From: Novosphingobium guangzhouense
GTDB taxonomy: Bacteria; Pseudomonadota; Alphaproteobacteria; Sphingomonadales; Sphingomonadaceae
Assembly (NCBI RefSeq): GCF_002896965.1
Contig: NZ_LYMM01000042.1
Span: 1-59,592 of the forward strand
Length of the DNA: 59,592 nt
Reading direction: 5' to 3'
The position numbers and the translations under genes were made by a program. Below the pieces are notes generated by a model, which was not told the origin of the DNA, did not search any database, and saw only the letters and a list, made by a program, of their open reading frames with translations. This document shows positions 16,951 to 25,300 of the stretch, piece by piece; the stretch's first letter is position 1, and every line of letters starts with the position of its first letter.

Positions 16951-17450
16951 GCGTCTCCTTGCAGGGGAAAGGCCAGCGCCGCGTAGGACGGATCGCCCCG
17001 GTCGCGGCGAGCCCGGTCGTGTCGGTACATCGGCGTCACTTCACGGACACAGTCATAGTCGGTCACGGTATCGCGATGGTCGATCCGCCAGACACCGTCG
17101 CGGCGCGACCAGCGATCGCAGTAGCGCGACCAGACCTCCATCTGCATGAGCCTGCCCTCGCGCTCCATCCGCAGCGTGGCGGTGACATAGGCCTCGCTCC
17201 CCGCCCGGTCGCCCTGCACTTCGATCAGCACATTGGTGATCTGGTGCGAATGCGCGAGGAGCCCGGCGTGCGCCGCGCAGATCCAGTCGATCGCCGCGCG
17301 CCCGCCGCCACGAAAACCACGTTCGCCATAGTCGACGGTCGCGTCTTCGTGGAACACGTCATGCCCCAGCGCCACGTCGAGCCGGTCGACACTACGGCAA
17401 TAGCGGTAGAGCTGCCGGGTTATCGCCCGCCTGTCGGCCAGATCGTCCAT
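16947..17450 (-). CDS. NTF2-like (SnoaL/hydroxylase beta-type) protein
   Basis: This 167-residue alpha+beta cone protein reads LADRRAITRQLYRYCRSVDRLD with DYG and RSGG-like turns, and WSRRDGVWRIDHRDTVTDYD near the end. The family includes ring-hydroxylase small subunits, dehydratases and isomerases such as scytalone dehydratase. The ATG at 17450 follows CAAGGGGC; an upstream ATG at 17468 overlaps the SDR gene and lacks a ribosome-binding site. It is the middle gene of an SDR/NTF2-like/LLM operon. The reaction is not known. Confidence 0.75.
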   Translation of the reverse strand: MDDLADRRAITRQLYRYCRSVDRLDVALGHDVFHEDATVDYGERGFRGGGRAAIDWICAAHAGLLAHSHQITNVLIEVQGDRAGSEAYVTATLRMEREGRLMQMEVWSRYCDRWSRRDGVWRIDHRDTVTDYDCVREVTPMYRHDRARRDRGDPSYAALAFPLQGDA

Positions 17451-17454
17451 GCCG

Positions 17455-18264
17455 TCAGCCCCTTGCATAAGCGGCGGAGATCGCCGCGATCCGGCGGATG
17501 CGTTCGCGGCGCTGCGCGGCAGAGGATGCGGACATGACGGCCTCGTCGTCCGCCTCGCCCCAGTTGCATACCGGCCCGAAGGGCAGACGCGACAGGCCAA
17601 GGCGGGCCACGTCGTCGGCGTCAGCCAGCCCATCGGGCACCGCCATTCCGCGCGCCGCCATCAGTTCGCGATGCGCGGGCGTGTCCGTTCGGCCGAGCAC
17701 GAAACTAAGCACATCGACGCCATGCGGCTCCAGCTCCGCCCAGAGCGCTTCGCATAGCACAAGGTCGAAGGCCTTGGTCGCGGCATAGACATTGATTCCG
17801 GGCAAGCCGCCGTAACAGGCACCTGAGCCCACCACCATCAGTCCGCCGCGCCCGCGTTCGCGCATCGGCCCCGCAAAGGCGTGAAGCGCGCGAGTCACCG
17901 TTCCTACGTTGCGCGCGATCAGCGCATCCCAGTTCGCCACTTCGGTATCGAGGAACATGGAGCCATTGGGGTCGGCACCTGCATTGAGGATCAGCAGGCC
18001 CACTTCGCGCCCCGCCGCCGCTTCGCACAGCCGCTCTGCCGCGTCATGGGCGGCAAGGTCGATCATGGCGGTCACGCATTCGACGCCCGCCTGCGCCCGC
18101 AATTCCTCAGCCAGCGCTTGCAGCGGCCCGCCCCGCCGCGCGACGAGGATAAGGTTGATGCCGCTGGCGGCAAGCTGGCGCGCAAAGGCCGCTCCGGTTC
18201 CTTCTGAAGCGCCTGCGATCAGCGCCCATGGCCCGTATCGCCCGGCGAACTCCGCATGTTCCAT
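17455..18264 (-). CDS. SDR family NAD(P)-dependent oxidoreductase
   Basis: This 269-residue SDR has the glycine loop GASEGTGAAFARQLA, an NAGAD strand, SGACYGGLPG and the catalytic YAATK. The ASEGTG variant and the acyl-group neighbours fit the subgroup related to very-long-chain 3-oxoacyl-CoA reductases. The ATG at 18264 is preceded by GAGAGGACGGC. It is the first gene of a three-gene minus-strand operon facing away from a GbsR/MarR-type regulator, the likely controller. Confidence 0.85.
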   Translation of the reverse strand: MEHAEFAGRYGPWALIAGASEGTGAAFARQLAASGINLILVARRGGPLQALAEELRAQAGVECVTAMIDLAAHDAAERLCEAAAGREVGLLILNAGADPNGSMFLDTEVANWDALIARNVGTVTRALHAFAGPMRERGRGGLMVVGSGACYGGLPGINVYAATKAFDLVLCEALWAELEPHGVDVLSFVLGRTDTPAHRELMAARGMAVPDGLADADDVARLGLSRLPFGPVCNWGEADDEAVMSASSAAQRRERIRRIAAISAAYARG

Positions 18265-18338
18265 GCCGTCCTCTCCCTCAGCGGCCTTCACGCGCATTCG
18301 CGCTGGCGCCCGTGATCTAAATTCAGTAAATCCAGAAT

Positions 18339-18863
18339 ATGTCGAACATCAAGCTGTCGCAGCAGGACGAAGCCTTTCTTGACGCCATGGCGATGTTGAT
18401 GGCCCCCTGGGGCTGGCCCCGGCCGGTCGGACGCATCTATGCCTACCTGCTCCTGCGCGAAGCCCCCGCCACCCTGGACGAGATCGCCGCCGACCTGGGC
18501 ATGAGCAAAAGCAACGCCAGCGTGGCCGCCCGCACCCTTGAACACTGCGGCAATGCGCGGCGTCAGGGCGAACCCGGCAGCCGCCGTATCTACTATTCGG
18601 TGCCGGACGATTTCAGCGGCCCCTTCGTGGACAAGGCGCAGTTGCTTGACCGGCAGGTGCGTCTGTTCACCGCCCAGCGCGAGCGTGACATCGCCGCCCC
18701 GGTTGCCCAGCGTTTCGCGCGGATAAGCGAATTCTACACTGCCATGCGTTCAGCGATCGAAGGCGTGACAGCCGATCAGGCAGGCTCGGTTTCCCGCCCG
18801 GTCCGGGCCGGAGAGGATGCAGAGGCCAGTCGCTCCAGCAGTTCCGCCACGCGGGCACGGTAA
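18339..18863 (+). CDS. GbsR/MarR-type transcriptional regulator
   Basis: This 174-residue winged-helix regulator resembles GbsR (MAPWGWPRPVGRIYAYLLLREAPATLDEIAADLGMSKSNASVAARTLE). A C-terminal tail of about 25 residues, rich in Ser, Ala and Arg, is low complexity. The last 88 bases overlap the convergent 2-oxoacid:ferredoxin oxidoreductase gene. It diverges from the SDR/NTF2-like/LLM operon across a 74-base gap containing AATTCAGTAAATCCAGAAT, a possible operator. Confidence 0.85.
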   Translation: MSNIKLSQQDEAFLDAMAMLMAPWGWPRPVGRIYAYLLLREAPATLDEIAADLGMSKSNASVAARTLEHCGNARRQGEPGSRRIYYSVPDDFSGPFVDKAQLLDRQVRLFTAQRERDIAAPVAQRFARISEFYTAMRSAIEGVTADQAGSVSRPVRAGEDAEASRSSSSATRAR

Positions 18864-21800
18864 GCCGCCACACCTGCCTCCTTCACCGGGCCGAAGCCGA
18901 CCACGACGTCCGCCGCAGCGGCCAGCTCTGCGGCCAGCCCCATGGTTTCCGGCCGGGCTGCTTCGGCAACCTGCCGCATCAAGGTGCGATACTCTCCGGC
19001 AAGGGCGCGTTCCATCCGCCGCTCTGCCGTGTACCCGAACGGGTCGAGGGCCGTACCGCGCAGCCGCCTGAACCGCGCCAGCGCCGCGAAGACGGGAAAT
19101 ATCCACGCACCGAACGCGATCTTGCGCGGACGCCCGGTGCGTGCGTCGCGCCGCCATGCCAGCAGCGGCGGCGCAAGATGAACCCTCAGCCGCGCGCGCC
19201 CGTCGAACGCAGCCCCCAGCCCGGCGCGAAACGCGGGATCGGCGTAAAGGCGCGCCACTTCGTATTCATCCTTGTATGCCATCAACCGGGCAAGACTGCG
19301 GGCAACGGCAACAAGGAAGCCGTCACGCTCATCGATCCCCCGTGCTTTGAGCGTACCTTCGATTTCAGCCAGAAAAGCCCGATAGTGCCCCGCATAGGCA
19401 GCATCCTGATAGGCCGTGAGAAGCAGCGCCCGGTGATCGATCACTTCGCGACAGGCGCGCGGCAACGCAGGTTCGGGCGGCAGCAGTTCCCCGTCATCCT
19501 CGCCCGCCGCCGCCAGTCGCCCCAGCGCCAGCGCGGCAAGGTTAGCGCGCACGGCAACGCCGTTCAGCTCCACCGCACGCGTCAGCGCATCCAGCGAGAC
19601 CGGCAAGGCCCCGTGCTGCGCGGCGAAGCCCAGCATCATCAGGTTGGTGAAGATGGTGTCGCCAAGCACCCCGCCCGCAAGCCCGCCCGCCCGCAGCGAG
19701 GCGATCCGTGAACGTTCCACCCGCCGGGCCACGGCATCGAGAAAGCGGCTGGCGGTAATGTCGAGATCGCGGTTGCGCTGGAACTCTCCGGTCGGCACCA
19801 CGTCCTCGTTCGCCAGTACGCGCGTGTCGGCGCGGGCCAGCGCGAGTATTTCCGGGCTGGATGCGACGACAAGGTCGCAGGCGATCAGCACATCCGCCTG
19901 CCCTGCACCCAGCCGCGCCGAAGGGATATCCGCAGCATCGCGCCCGATCCGCACGTGGCTGGTCACTGCACCGCCCTTTTGCGCCATGCCCGTCTGGTCC
20001 AGAACTTTGGCGGCCCTGCCTTCCAGATGCGCCGCCATGGCAAGGATCGCGCCGACCGTCAGCACGCCGGTCCCGCCGATGCCGGCCACGGCAAGTGCAA
20101 CCGGGCCGCCGTCAAGCCCGCGCACGGACGGCACCGGCAGCGCGGCAGCGCGCGCCATCAGCGCGGCATGATCCACCTTGCGTCTGGCCGGAACCGCGCC
20201 CGATACCTCGACGAAGCTGGGGCAGAAGCCCTTGATGCAGGAATAGTCCTTGTTGCAGGTGGACTGGTCGATCGCCCGCTTGCGGCCAAGCGCAGTCTCT
20301 ACCGGCACCACCGACAGGCAGTTGGACTGCACCGAACAGTCACCGCAGCCCTCGCAGACCGCCGGGTTGATCCAGAGCCGCCGGTCAGGGTCGGGGAACG
20401 CGCCCTTCTTGCGGCGGCGACGCTTCTCGTTCGCGCATGTCTGTTCATAGACGATGGCGGAGGTGCCCGGCCTTTCGCGCAAGTCCCGCTGCACGCCATC
20501 CAGATGATCGCGATGCAGCACGCGCACGCCGCGCGGCAGGTTTGATGCAGCAAAGCGTGCGGGATCCTCGCTCACCAGCACGACCGGATCGACCCCCTCC
20601 ACCACCAGTTCGCGCACGATCTGCTCTGGCGTCAGCGCGCCTTCGGCGGGCTGTCCGCCGGTCATGGCGACCGCATCGTTGTAGAGTATCTTGAAAGTGA
20701 CCCGGCTTTGCGCCGCCACCGCCGCGCGGATCGTCAGCAGCCCGGAATGCGTGTAAGTCCCGTCACCCAGGTTCTGGAACATGTGCGGCGTATCGACGAA
20801 ATGCTGCGCCCCGACCCACGGCATGCCTTCCTGCCCCATCGACACGGTCTGCATCGTGCGCCGTTCCGGCATGTAGTGGGCCAGACCATGGCACCCCGTC
20901 GCCCCCATCGCCGCGCTGCCATCGGGCACCAGAGTCGATGTGTTGTGCGGGCATCCGGAGCAGAAATAGGCCGGCCGGATCGCCGTGCGCTGCAGTCTGA
21001 CGGCACTGTCCTCCACAGCGCGCAAGGCGGTGTCACGCCTGCGGACCTGCTCGTCGGCAAGGCCCAGAGCCGCCAGCCGGGATACCAGCGCGCGGCGCAC
21101 GGTGGCAGGATCGAGCACGCCGGTCTCGCGCAGCAGCGGCGTACCGTCAGGCGCCGTCTTTCCGCTCAGCGCAGGGGCTTCGGAACGGCCGTAGAAGGCG
21201 CGGGCCAGCTGGTCCTCGATGACGGGGCGCTTCTCCTCCACCACCATGACTTCGGCGCTGCCCTGGCAGGCATCGCGCACGAAATCGGCGGAGAGCGGCC
21301 AGACAAGCCCCAGCTTCACCACCCGCAGCCCCATCGCCCGGCATCGCGCCGCATCCAGTCCAAGGTCGGTCAGCGCCTGGCACAGATCGAGCCACGCCTT
21401 GCCCGCGCTCACCACTGTCAGGCGCGGGGTGGGGGTATCGTGGCTTACCCGGTCCAGCCGGTTTAGCGTCGCGAAGCGCCCCGCCATGGGCAGGCGTCGC
21501 TCGATCACCGCCGCCTCCTGTTCCAGCGCCGACATGCCCGGCCGCAAGCCGATCGGCAGGCCCGTTGAGGCCGCGTCACCGTCAGGCATGGCGATCGCAA
21601 AGGAGTGCCCCGGCAGCGTCACCGTGGTGGTCAGGTCCAGCGTGTCGGTCACCGCCTTTACCCCCACATACAGCCCGCTCGCCCGCGACAGCGCCCAGCC
21701 GAGCTGGCCCATCGCAAGGATCTCGTCCGTCGTGGCGGGATAAAGCACCGGGACCATCGCGGTCATCAGCACATGTTCGGACTGGTGTGCCGTCAGCGAG

Positions 21801-22282
21801 GACTTGGCCGCATGGTCATCGCCGCACAGCAGCAGCGCACCGCCACGCGAGTGCGTTCCCTCAAGGTTCGCCGCCCTGATCGCTTCCCCCGCCCGCTCGA
21901 CGCCGACGCCCTTGGCATACCACAGCGCGAAAACCCCATCGACACGGGCCCGGCCATACCAGTCCAGCTGCTGTGTTCCGCGCAGGGACGTCGCCGCCAG
22001 TTCCTCGTTCAGCCCCGGCTCGAAGCGGATGTCATGCTCGGCCAGCAAGCCTTCTGCGGCCCACAGCTGCGCATCAAGGGTGGTGATGGGCGAGCCGCGA
22101 TAGCCGGTGACATAACCCGCCGTGCGCATCCCCGCCGCGCGGTCACGCCGGGCCTGCTCGAACAGCAGCCGCACCACGCCCTGAAGCGCCGAGAGCACGA
22201 CCTGCCCTTCGCTCTGCGTATACTTGTCTTCGAGGGTGACGACCGTTCTGGTCACGCGCGCTCCCGGCTTGCCTTGAAGCAC
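18776..22282 (-). CDS. Indolepyruvate-type 2-oxoacid:ferredoxin oxidoreductase, fused
   Basis: This giant 1168-residue enzyme decarboxylates a 2-oxoacid to an acyl-CoA and reduces ferredoxin. A TPP-type half begins VTLEDKYTQSEGQVVLSALQGVVRLLFEQARRD-like (TPP site near GATGCHGLAHYM), preceded by a CSGCPHNTS cluster motif. A ferredoxin-like part (CEGCGDCSVQSNC and CNKDYSCIKGFCPSF) follows, then a gamma domain (GIGGTGVLTVGAILAMAAHLEG). The start is a GTG at 22282; an in-frame GTG at 22255 is equally likely. Fused forms occur in aerobic proteobacteria and act on aryl-pyruvates or branched oxoacids. The product feeds CoA-ester metabolism, fitting the neighbouring genes. Confidence 0.9.
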   Translation of the reverse strand: MLQGKPGARVTRTVVTLEDKYTQSEGQVVLSALQGVVRLLFEQARRDRAAGMRTAGYVTGYRGSPITTLDAQLWAAEGLLAEHDIRFEPGLNEELAATSLRGTQQLDWYGRARVDGVFALWYAKGVGVERAGEAIRAANLEGTHSRGGALLLCGDDHAAKSSLTAHQSEHVLMTAMVPVLYPATTDEILAMGQLGWALSRASGLYVGVKAVTDTLDLTTTVTLPGHSFAIAMPDGDAASTGLPIGLRPGMSALEQEAAVIERRLPMAGRFATLNRLDRVSHDTPTPRLTVVSAGKAWLDLCQALTDLGLDAARCRAMGLRVVKLGLVWPLSADFVRDACQGSAEVMVVEEKRPVIEDQLARAFYGRSEAPALSGKTAPDGTPLLRETGVLDPATVRRALVSRLAALGLADEQVRRRDTALRAVEDSAVRLQRTAIRPAYFCSGCPHNTSTLVPDGSAAMGATGCHGLAHYMPERRTMQTVSMGQEGMPWVGAQHFVDTPHMFQNLGDGTYTHSGLLTIRAAVAAQSRVTFKILYNDAVAMTGGQPAEGALTPEQIVRELVVEGVDPVVLVSEDPARFAASNLPRGVRVLHRDHLDGVQRDLRERPGTSAIVYEQTCANEKRRRRKKGAFPDPDRRLWINPAVCEGCGDCSVQSNCLSVVPVETALGRKRAIDQSTCNKDYSCIKGFCPSFVEVSGAVPARRKVDHAALMARAAALPVPSVRGLDGGPVALAVAGIGGTGVLTVGAILAMAAHLEGRAAKVLDQTGMAQKGGAVTSHVRIGRDAADIPSARLGAGQADVLIACDLVVASSPEILALARADTRVLANEDVVPTGEFQRNRDLDITASRFLDAVARRVERSRIASLRAGGLAGGVLGDTIFTNLMMLGFAAQHGALPVSLDALTRAVELNGVAVRANLAALALGRLAAAGEDDGELLPPEPALPRACREVIDHRALLLTAYQDAAYAGHYRAFLAEIEGTLKARGIDERDGFLVAVARSLARLMAYKDEYEVARLYADPAFRAGLGAAFDGRARLRVHLAPPLLAWRRDARTGRPRKIAFGAWIFPVFAALARFRRLRGTALDPFGYTAERRMERALAGEYRTLMRQVAEAARPETMGLAAELAAAADVVVGFGPVKEAGVAAYRARVAELLERLASASSPARTGRETEPA

Positions 22283-22366
22283 CGGGCTTTCCAGACGGCC
22301 GGATCAGGCGCAAGCAAGCGCGCGCGCCACCGCCGTCCCGGTCAAGCAGGGTTGCGCATGCGGCGC

Positions 22367-23398
22367 TCAGCGGTGTGCCGACGCCTCTATCCGCGCTGCA
22401 AGGGCGGGCACGTCGGCCAACGCGCGCAGGGCATCGTTCAGGTGCGTGCACCCATCCGGCCCGCGCAGCTGGGCCAGCACATCGCCGCGAATCTCGGCAA
22501 GGTTGCGGCCGATCAGGCGCCGGGTATTGGCGATGGCGCCGGGGCATTCCGGAAACGGCAGAATGCGCGCCTCCGGCTCCAGCGACAGCACTTCAAGCGT
22601 GGCGGCATCAACGCGCGCAGCAAGGCGATATTCGTGGATCGCAACGCGGCTGCCGTCGCGCCGCATCGCGCTGTCCTGGAAAGCGGAATCGATCGAGATC
22701 ACGCCTGCTTCCTCGTCCCGCGTCACATCGATCCGGCGGGCGCGGCGAAAGCCGGGGCCGTCATGGTCGGCCAGCCTATGCCAGCCCAGCGGATCTGCGG
22801 GGTTGCGCAAGTCTCCTGCATCCGCATTGGCGACCTTTTCCGGATCGACGTCGCCCGTTACCCCGCTGTTGCCTTCCTGCAATCCCCAGCACACGTCGAC
22901 ACGCTGCGCCATCATCTGCGTGTGCCGTTCTTCTCCCAGCTTCTCGCGCAGCCGGTCCGCCCAGTCCGGGTGCCACTGCGACCAAGCGAAAGAACTGACC
23001 AGCGCGGTGCCAGACAGGTCATCCAGCACGATGTAAAGCGGATGCGCGGCGGCGACCATATCGGGCATGACGTCACGCAGCAGACCGCGCAAGTGACCAC
23101 CTGCACGCGCGCCGACAAGACGGGCGATCGCATCGCACGCAGGATCGGCGGTGATCGCGGTGATCGTCTTGTCCTCGGTCATGCGGGCATCGAACCGGGC
23201 ATCGGCAAGGACAAGGCCGTCTTCACCCGCCAGCGGCGTCCACAAGTCCCGCGCTGCGCCGATGAAGCGCCGCTGACCATCGAGTCCATCGGGCCACGAC
23301 ACATCGATACTGGTCGTGCGCCGGACCGATCCCGCCGCGCGAACCGGGGCAGGATTGGCCGTGCTGCGCGGCGGCGGCGGAAGGGTGGTCGTGGTCAT
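22367..23398 (-). CDS. DUF2889 domain protein
   Basis: This 343-residue cytoplasmic protein has no signal peptide and no membrane helix. The C-terminal RGPDGCTHLNDALRALADV segment and the FRRARRIDV/ARVDA strands match DUF2889, a family without a known reaction that tends to lie near aromatic or steroid catabolism genes. The ATG at 23398 is used; a TTG three codons earlier also exists. The gene is 84 bases upstream of the oxidoreductase and on the same strand. A helper role in the same pathway is an inference. Confidence 0.7.
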   Translation of the reverse strand: MTTTTLPPPPRSTANPAPVRAAGSVRRTTSIDVSWPDGLDGQRRFIGAARDLWTPLAGEDGLVLADARFDARMTEDKTITAITADPACDAIARLVGARAGGHLRGLLRDVMPDMVAAAHPLYIVLDDLSGTALVSSFAWSQWHPDWADRLREKLGEERHTQMMAQRVDVCWGLQEGNSGVTGDVDPEKVANADAGDLRNPADPLGWHRLADHDGPGFRRARRIDVTRDEEAGVISIDSAFQDSAMRRDGSRVAIHEYRLAARVDAATLEVLSLEPEARILPFPECPGAIANTRRLIGRNLAEIRGDVLAQLRGPDGCTHLNDALRALADVPALAARIEASAHR

Positions 23399-23431
23399 GG
23401 CAACCAAGGCTGCACCCTCGCGCCCGGCCGA

Positions 23432-24469
23432 TCAACCCCGGTGGGCGACGCGTACCAGCAGCTTGCCGACATGCTCATGGCCCGAAAACACGCTGGAGAA
23501 GGCGGCGGGCGCGGCCTCTATGCCATCCACGATGGACTCGGCAAAACGAATGCGCCCCTGCTTCATCCACCCGGCGATATCCTCCAGCCCCTTCTGGCCC
23601 GCCAGCATCCCGGCAAAGCCCCTGATCTCCAGCCCCTTGTTCATGATCAGACGGTAGAAGCCGGGAAGCCGGTCAGGCCCCGGTCCTTCCATTCCGACGC
23701 CGTAATAGGCGATGAACCCGCACATCGGCATGCGCGCCCCGCGCTTGAGCAGGGGCAATACGGTCATCGTCACATCGCCGCCCACGTTGTCGAGATAGAC
23801 GTCCGCCCCTTCGGGCAGCGCCGCACGAAGCTGGGCCGCAAAGTCCGGCGCCTTGTAGTCCGCCACCGCATCGAAGCCGAGGTCAAGCAGCGCCGCGCAC
23901 TTGGCCAGGCCACCCGCGATGCCGACCGCGCGGCCGCCCAGCACCTTGACGATCTGCCCCGCGATCGATCCCACCGCACCCGCTGCGGCGGAAATCACCA
24001 CCGTTTCGCCCGCCGTGACGCGGCCGACGTTGACGATCCCCTCGTAAGCGGTCTGCCCCGGCCCGCCCAGCGCGCCCAGTGCGGTGGAGACCGGGGCCAG
24101 CGTTGTGTCCAGCTTGCGCGGAGGGCCGCGATAGTCGCTCTGGTCAGGGGCAAGCACGGCATATTCCTGCCAGCCTGAACGCCCCTCAACCACATCGCCG
24201 GCCGCGTAATCGGGATGGTTGGACGTCACGACCTCGCTCACCACGGGGCCGATCATCGGCTGGCCAAGCTCCGCCCGGCCGCCGCCGGTCAGCACCGTCT
24301 CGTCCACCGAAAAGCGCAGCAGCGGGTCGACCGCCAGATAGAGCGTCTTGAGCAGGATCTCGCCATCGCCGGGCTGCGGGATGGGAACCTCCTCGACCCG
24401 GAAATCGCCGGGCTGCGGATTGCCTTGCGCATAGGCGGCCAGCACAACCTGTTTCATCGTCTGCGCCAT
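23432..24469 (-). CDS. NADP-dependent MDR oxidoreductase (enoyl/alkenal reductase type)
   Basis: This 345-residue zinc-free medium-chain dehydrogenase resembles the 15-oxoprostaglandin 13-reductase/curcumin-reductase group, which reduces activated C=C bonds. It shows YLAVDPLLRFSVDE at the N-terminus, GQTAYEGI and VISAAAGAVGSIAGQIVKVLG for NADPH binding, and VDGIEAAPAAFSSVFSGHEHVGKLLVRV at the end. The start follows the SDR stop by one base, so the pair is coupled. It probably reduces an unsaturated ketone, aldehyde or acyl intermediate. Confidence 0.85.
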   Translation of the reverse strand: MAQTMKQVVLAAYAQGNPQPGDFRVEEVPIPQPGDGEILLKTLYLAVDPLLRFSVDETVLTGGGRAELGQPMIGPVVSEVVTSNHPDYAAGDVVEGRSGWQEYAVLAPDQSDYRGPPRKLDTTLAPVSTALGALGGPGQTAYEGIVNVGRVTAGETVVISAAAGAVGSIAGQIVKVLGGRAVGIAGGLAKCAALLDLGFDAVADYKAPDFAAQLRAALPEGADVYLDNVGGDVTMTVLPLLKRGARMPMCGFIAYYGVGMEGPGPDRLPGFYRLIMNKGLEIRGFAGMLAGQKGLEDIAGWMKQGRIRFAESIVDGIEAAPAAFSSVFSGHEHVGKLLVRVAHRG

Positions 24470-24470
24470 T

Positions 24471-25286
24471 TCAGCCACCGGTCTTGCGCCCGGCGGAAAG
24501 GCCGCCGTCCACCGGCAGGTTGACGCCGGTGATGTTCCCCGCAAGGTCGGAGGCCAGGAACAGCGCCGCCGATGCGGTGTCGCGCGGGTCGATCGCCTTG
24601 CCCAGCGGATGCGCCTTGCCCATCCCTTCGAGGATGCGATCGCGATGCTCGCTGTCGGGGTTCATCCCCGCATAGTGCGTGAGCATGCCCGCCGGACAAA
24701 CGGCATTGACGCGGATGCCCCTGTCCGCAACCTCGATCGCCAGTGCGCGGGTAAGCTGCACCACCGCGCCCTTGGTGGCGCCGTACAGCACGCCGCCATA
24801 GCCCATCAGCCCTGCAACCGAAGCAGTGGATACGATCACGCCGCCCCGGCCCAGCCCCGCCTCACCTTGCCTGTCGAACTGCCGGATGGCCGCCTGACAG
24901 CCATAGACGACGCCGTTGATGTTGACGTCCTCCACCCGCTTCATTTCCTCGGGATCGCATTCGACCAGCGATCGCAGCCCCTTTCCCGGCACCGGGCTGA
25001 TGGTGATGCCCGCGTTGTTGTAGACCACGTCCAGCCGCCCGAAGCTTTCCACCGCCTGAGCCACCGCGGCATCTACGCTGGTCGGATCGGCAACGTTGCA
25101 GGCTACCGCCACCGCCTCTCCGCCCGCCGCACGTGCAAGCGAGGCAGTTTCCTGAGCGCTGGCGCCGTCGATATCGGCCGCGATCACTTTCGCGCCATGT
25201 TCGCAAAACAGCAGCACTGCCGCGCGCCCCACGCCCGAGCCCGCGCCGGTGATGAGGGCGACCTTGCCCTGAACCAGTCCTTGCAT
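24471..25286 (-). CDS. SDR family oxidoreductase
   Basis: This 271-residue classical SDR has ITGAGSGVGRAAVLLF, the DIDG acidic residue after strand 2 that favours NAD over NADP, NNAGI, STASVAGLMG and the catalytic YGATK. The C-terminal NITGVNLPVDGGLSAGR is standard. The ATG at 25286 has a strong GGGAGAAGG. It lies 14 bases downstream of the aldehyde dehydrogenase and one base before the reductase, in one operon. The likely reaction is alcohol/ketone interconversion. Confidence 0.88.
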   Translation of the reverse strand: MQGLVQGKVALITGAGSGVGRAAVLLFCEHGAKVIAADIDGASAQETASLARAAGGEAVAVACNVADPTSVDAAVAQAVESFGRLDVVYNNAGITISPVPGKGLRSLVECDPEEMKRVEDVNINGVVYGCQAAIRQFDRQGEAGLGRGGVIVSTASVAGLMGYGGVLYGATKGAVVQLTRALAIEVADRGIRVNAVCPAGMLTHYAGMNPDSEHRDRILEGMGKAHPLGKAIDPRDTASAALFLASDLAGNITGVNLPVDGGLSAGRKTGG

Positions 25287-25300
25287 TGCCTTCTCTCCCC

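Noticed and set aside
21605..24178. An 857-codon plus-strand open frame
   Set aside because: It runs antisense across the ends of three real genes, and its product is Arg/His/Gln-rich without any domain.
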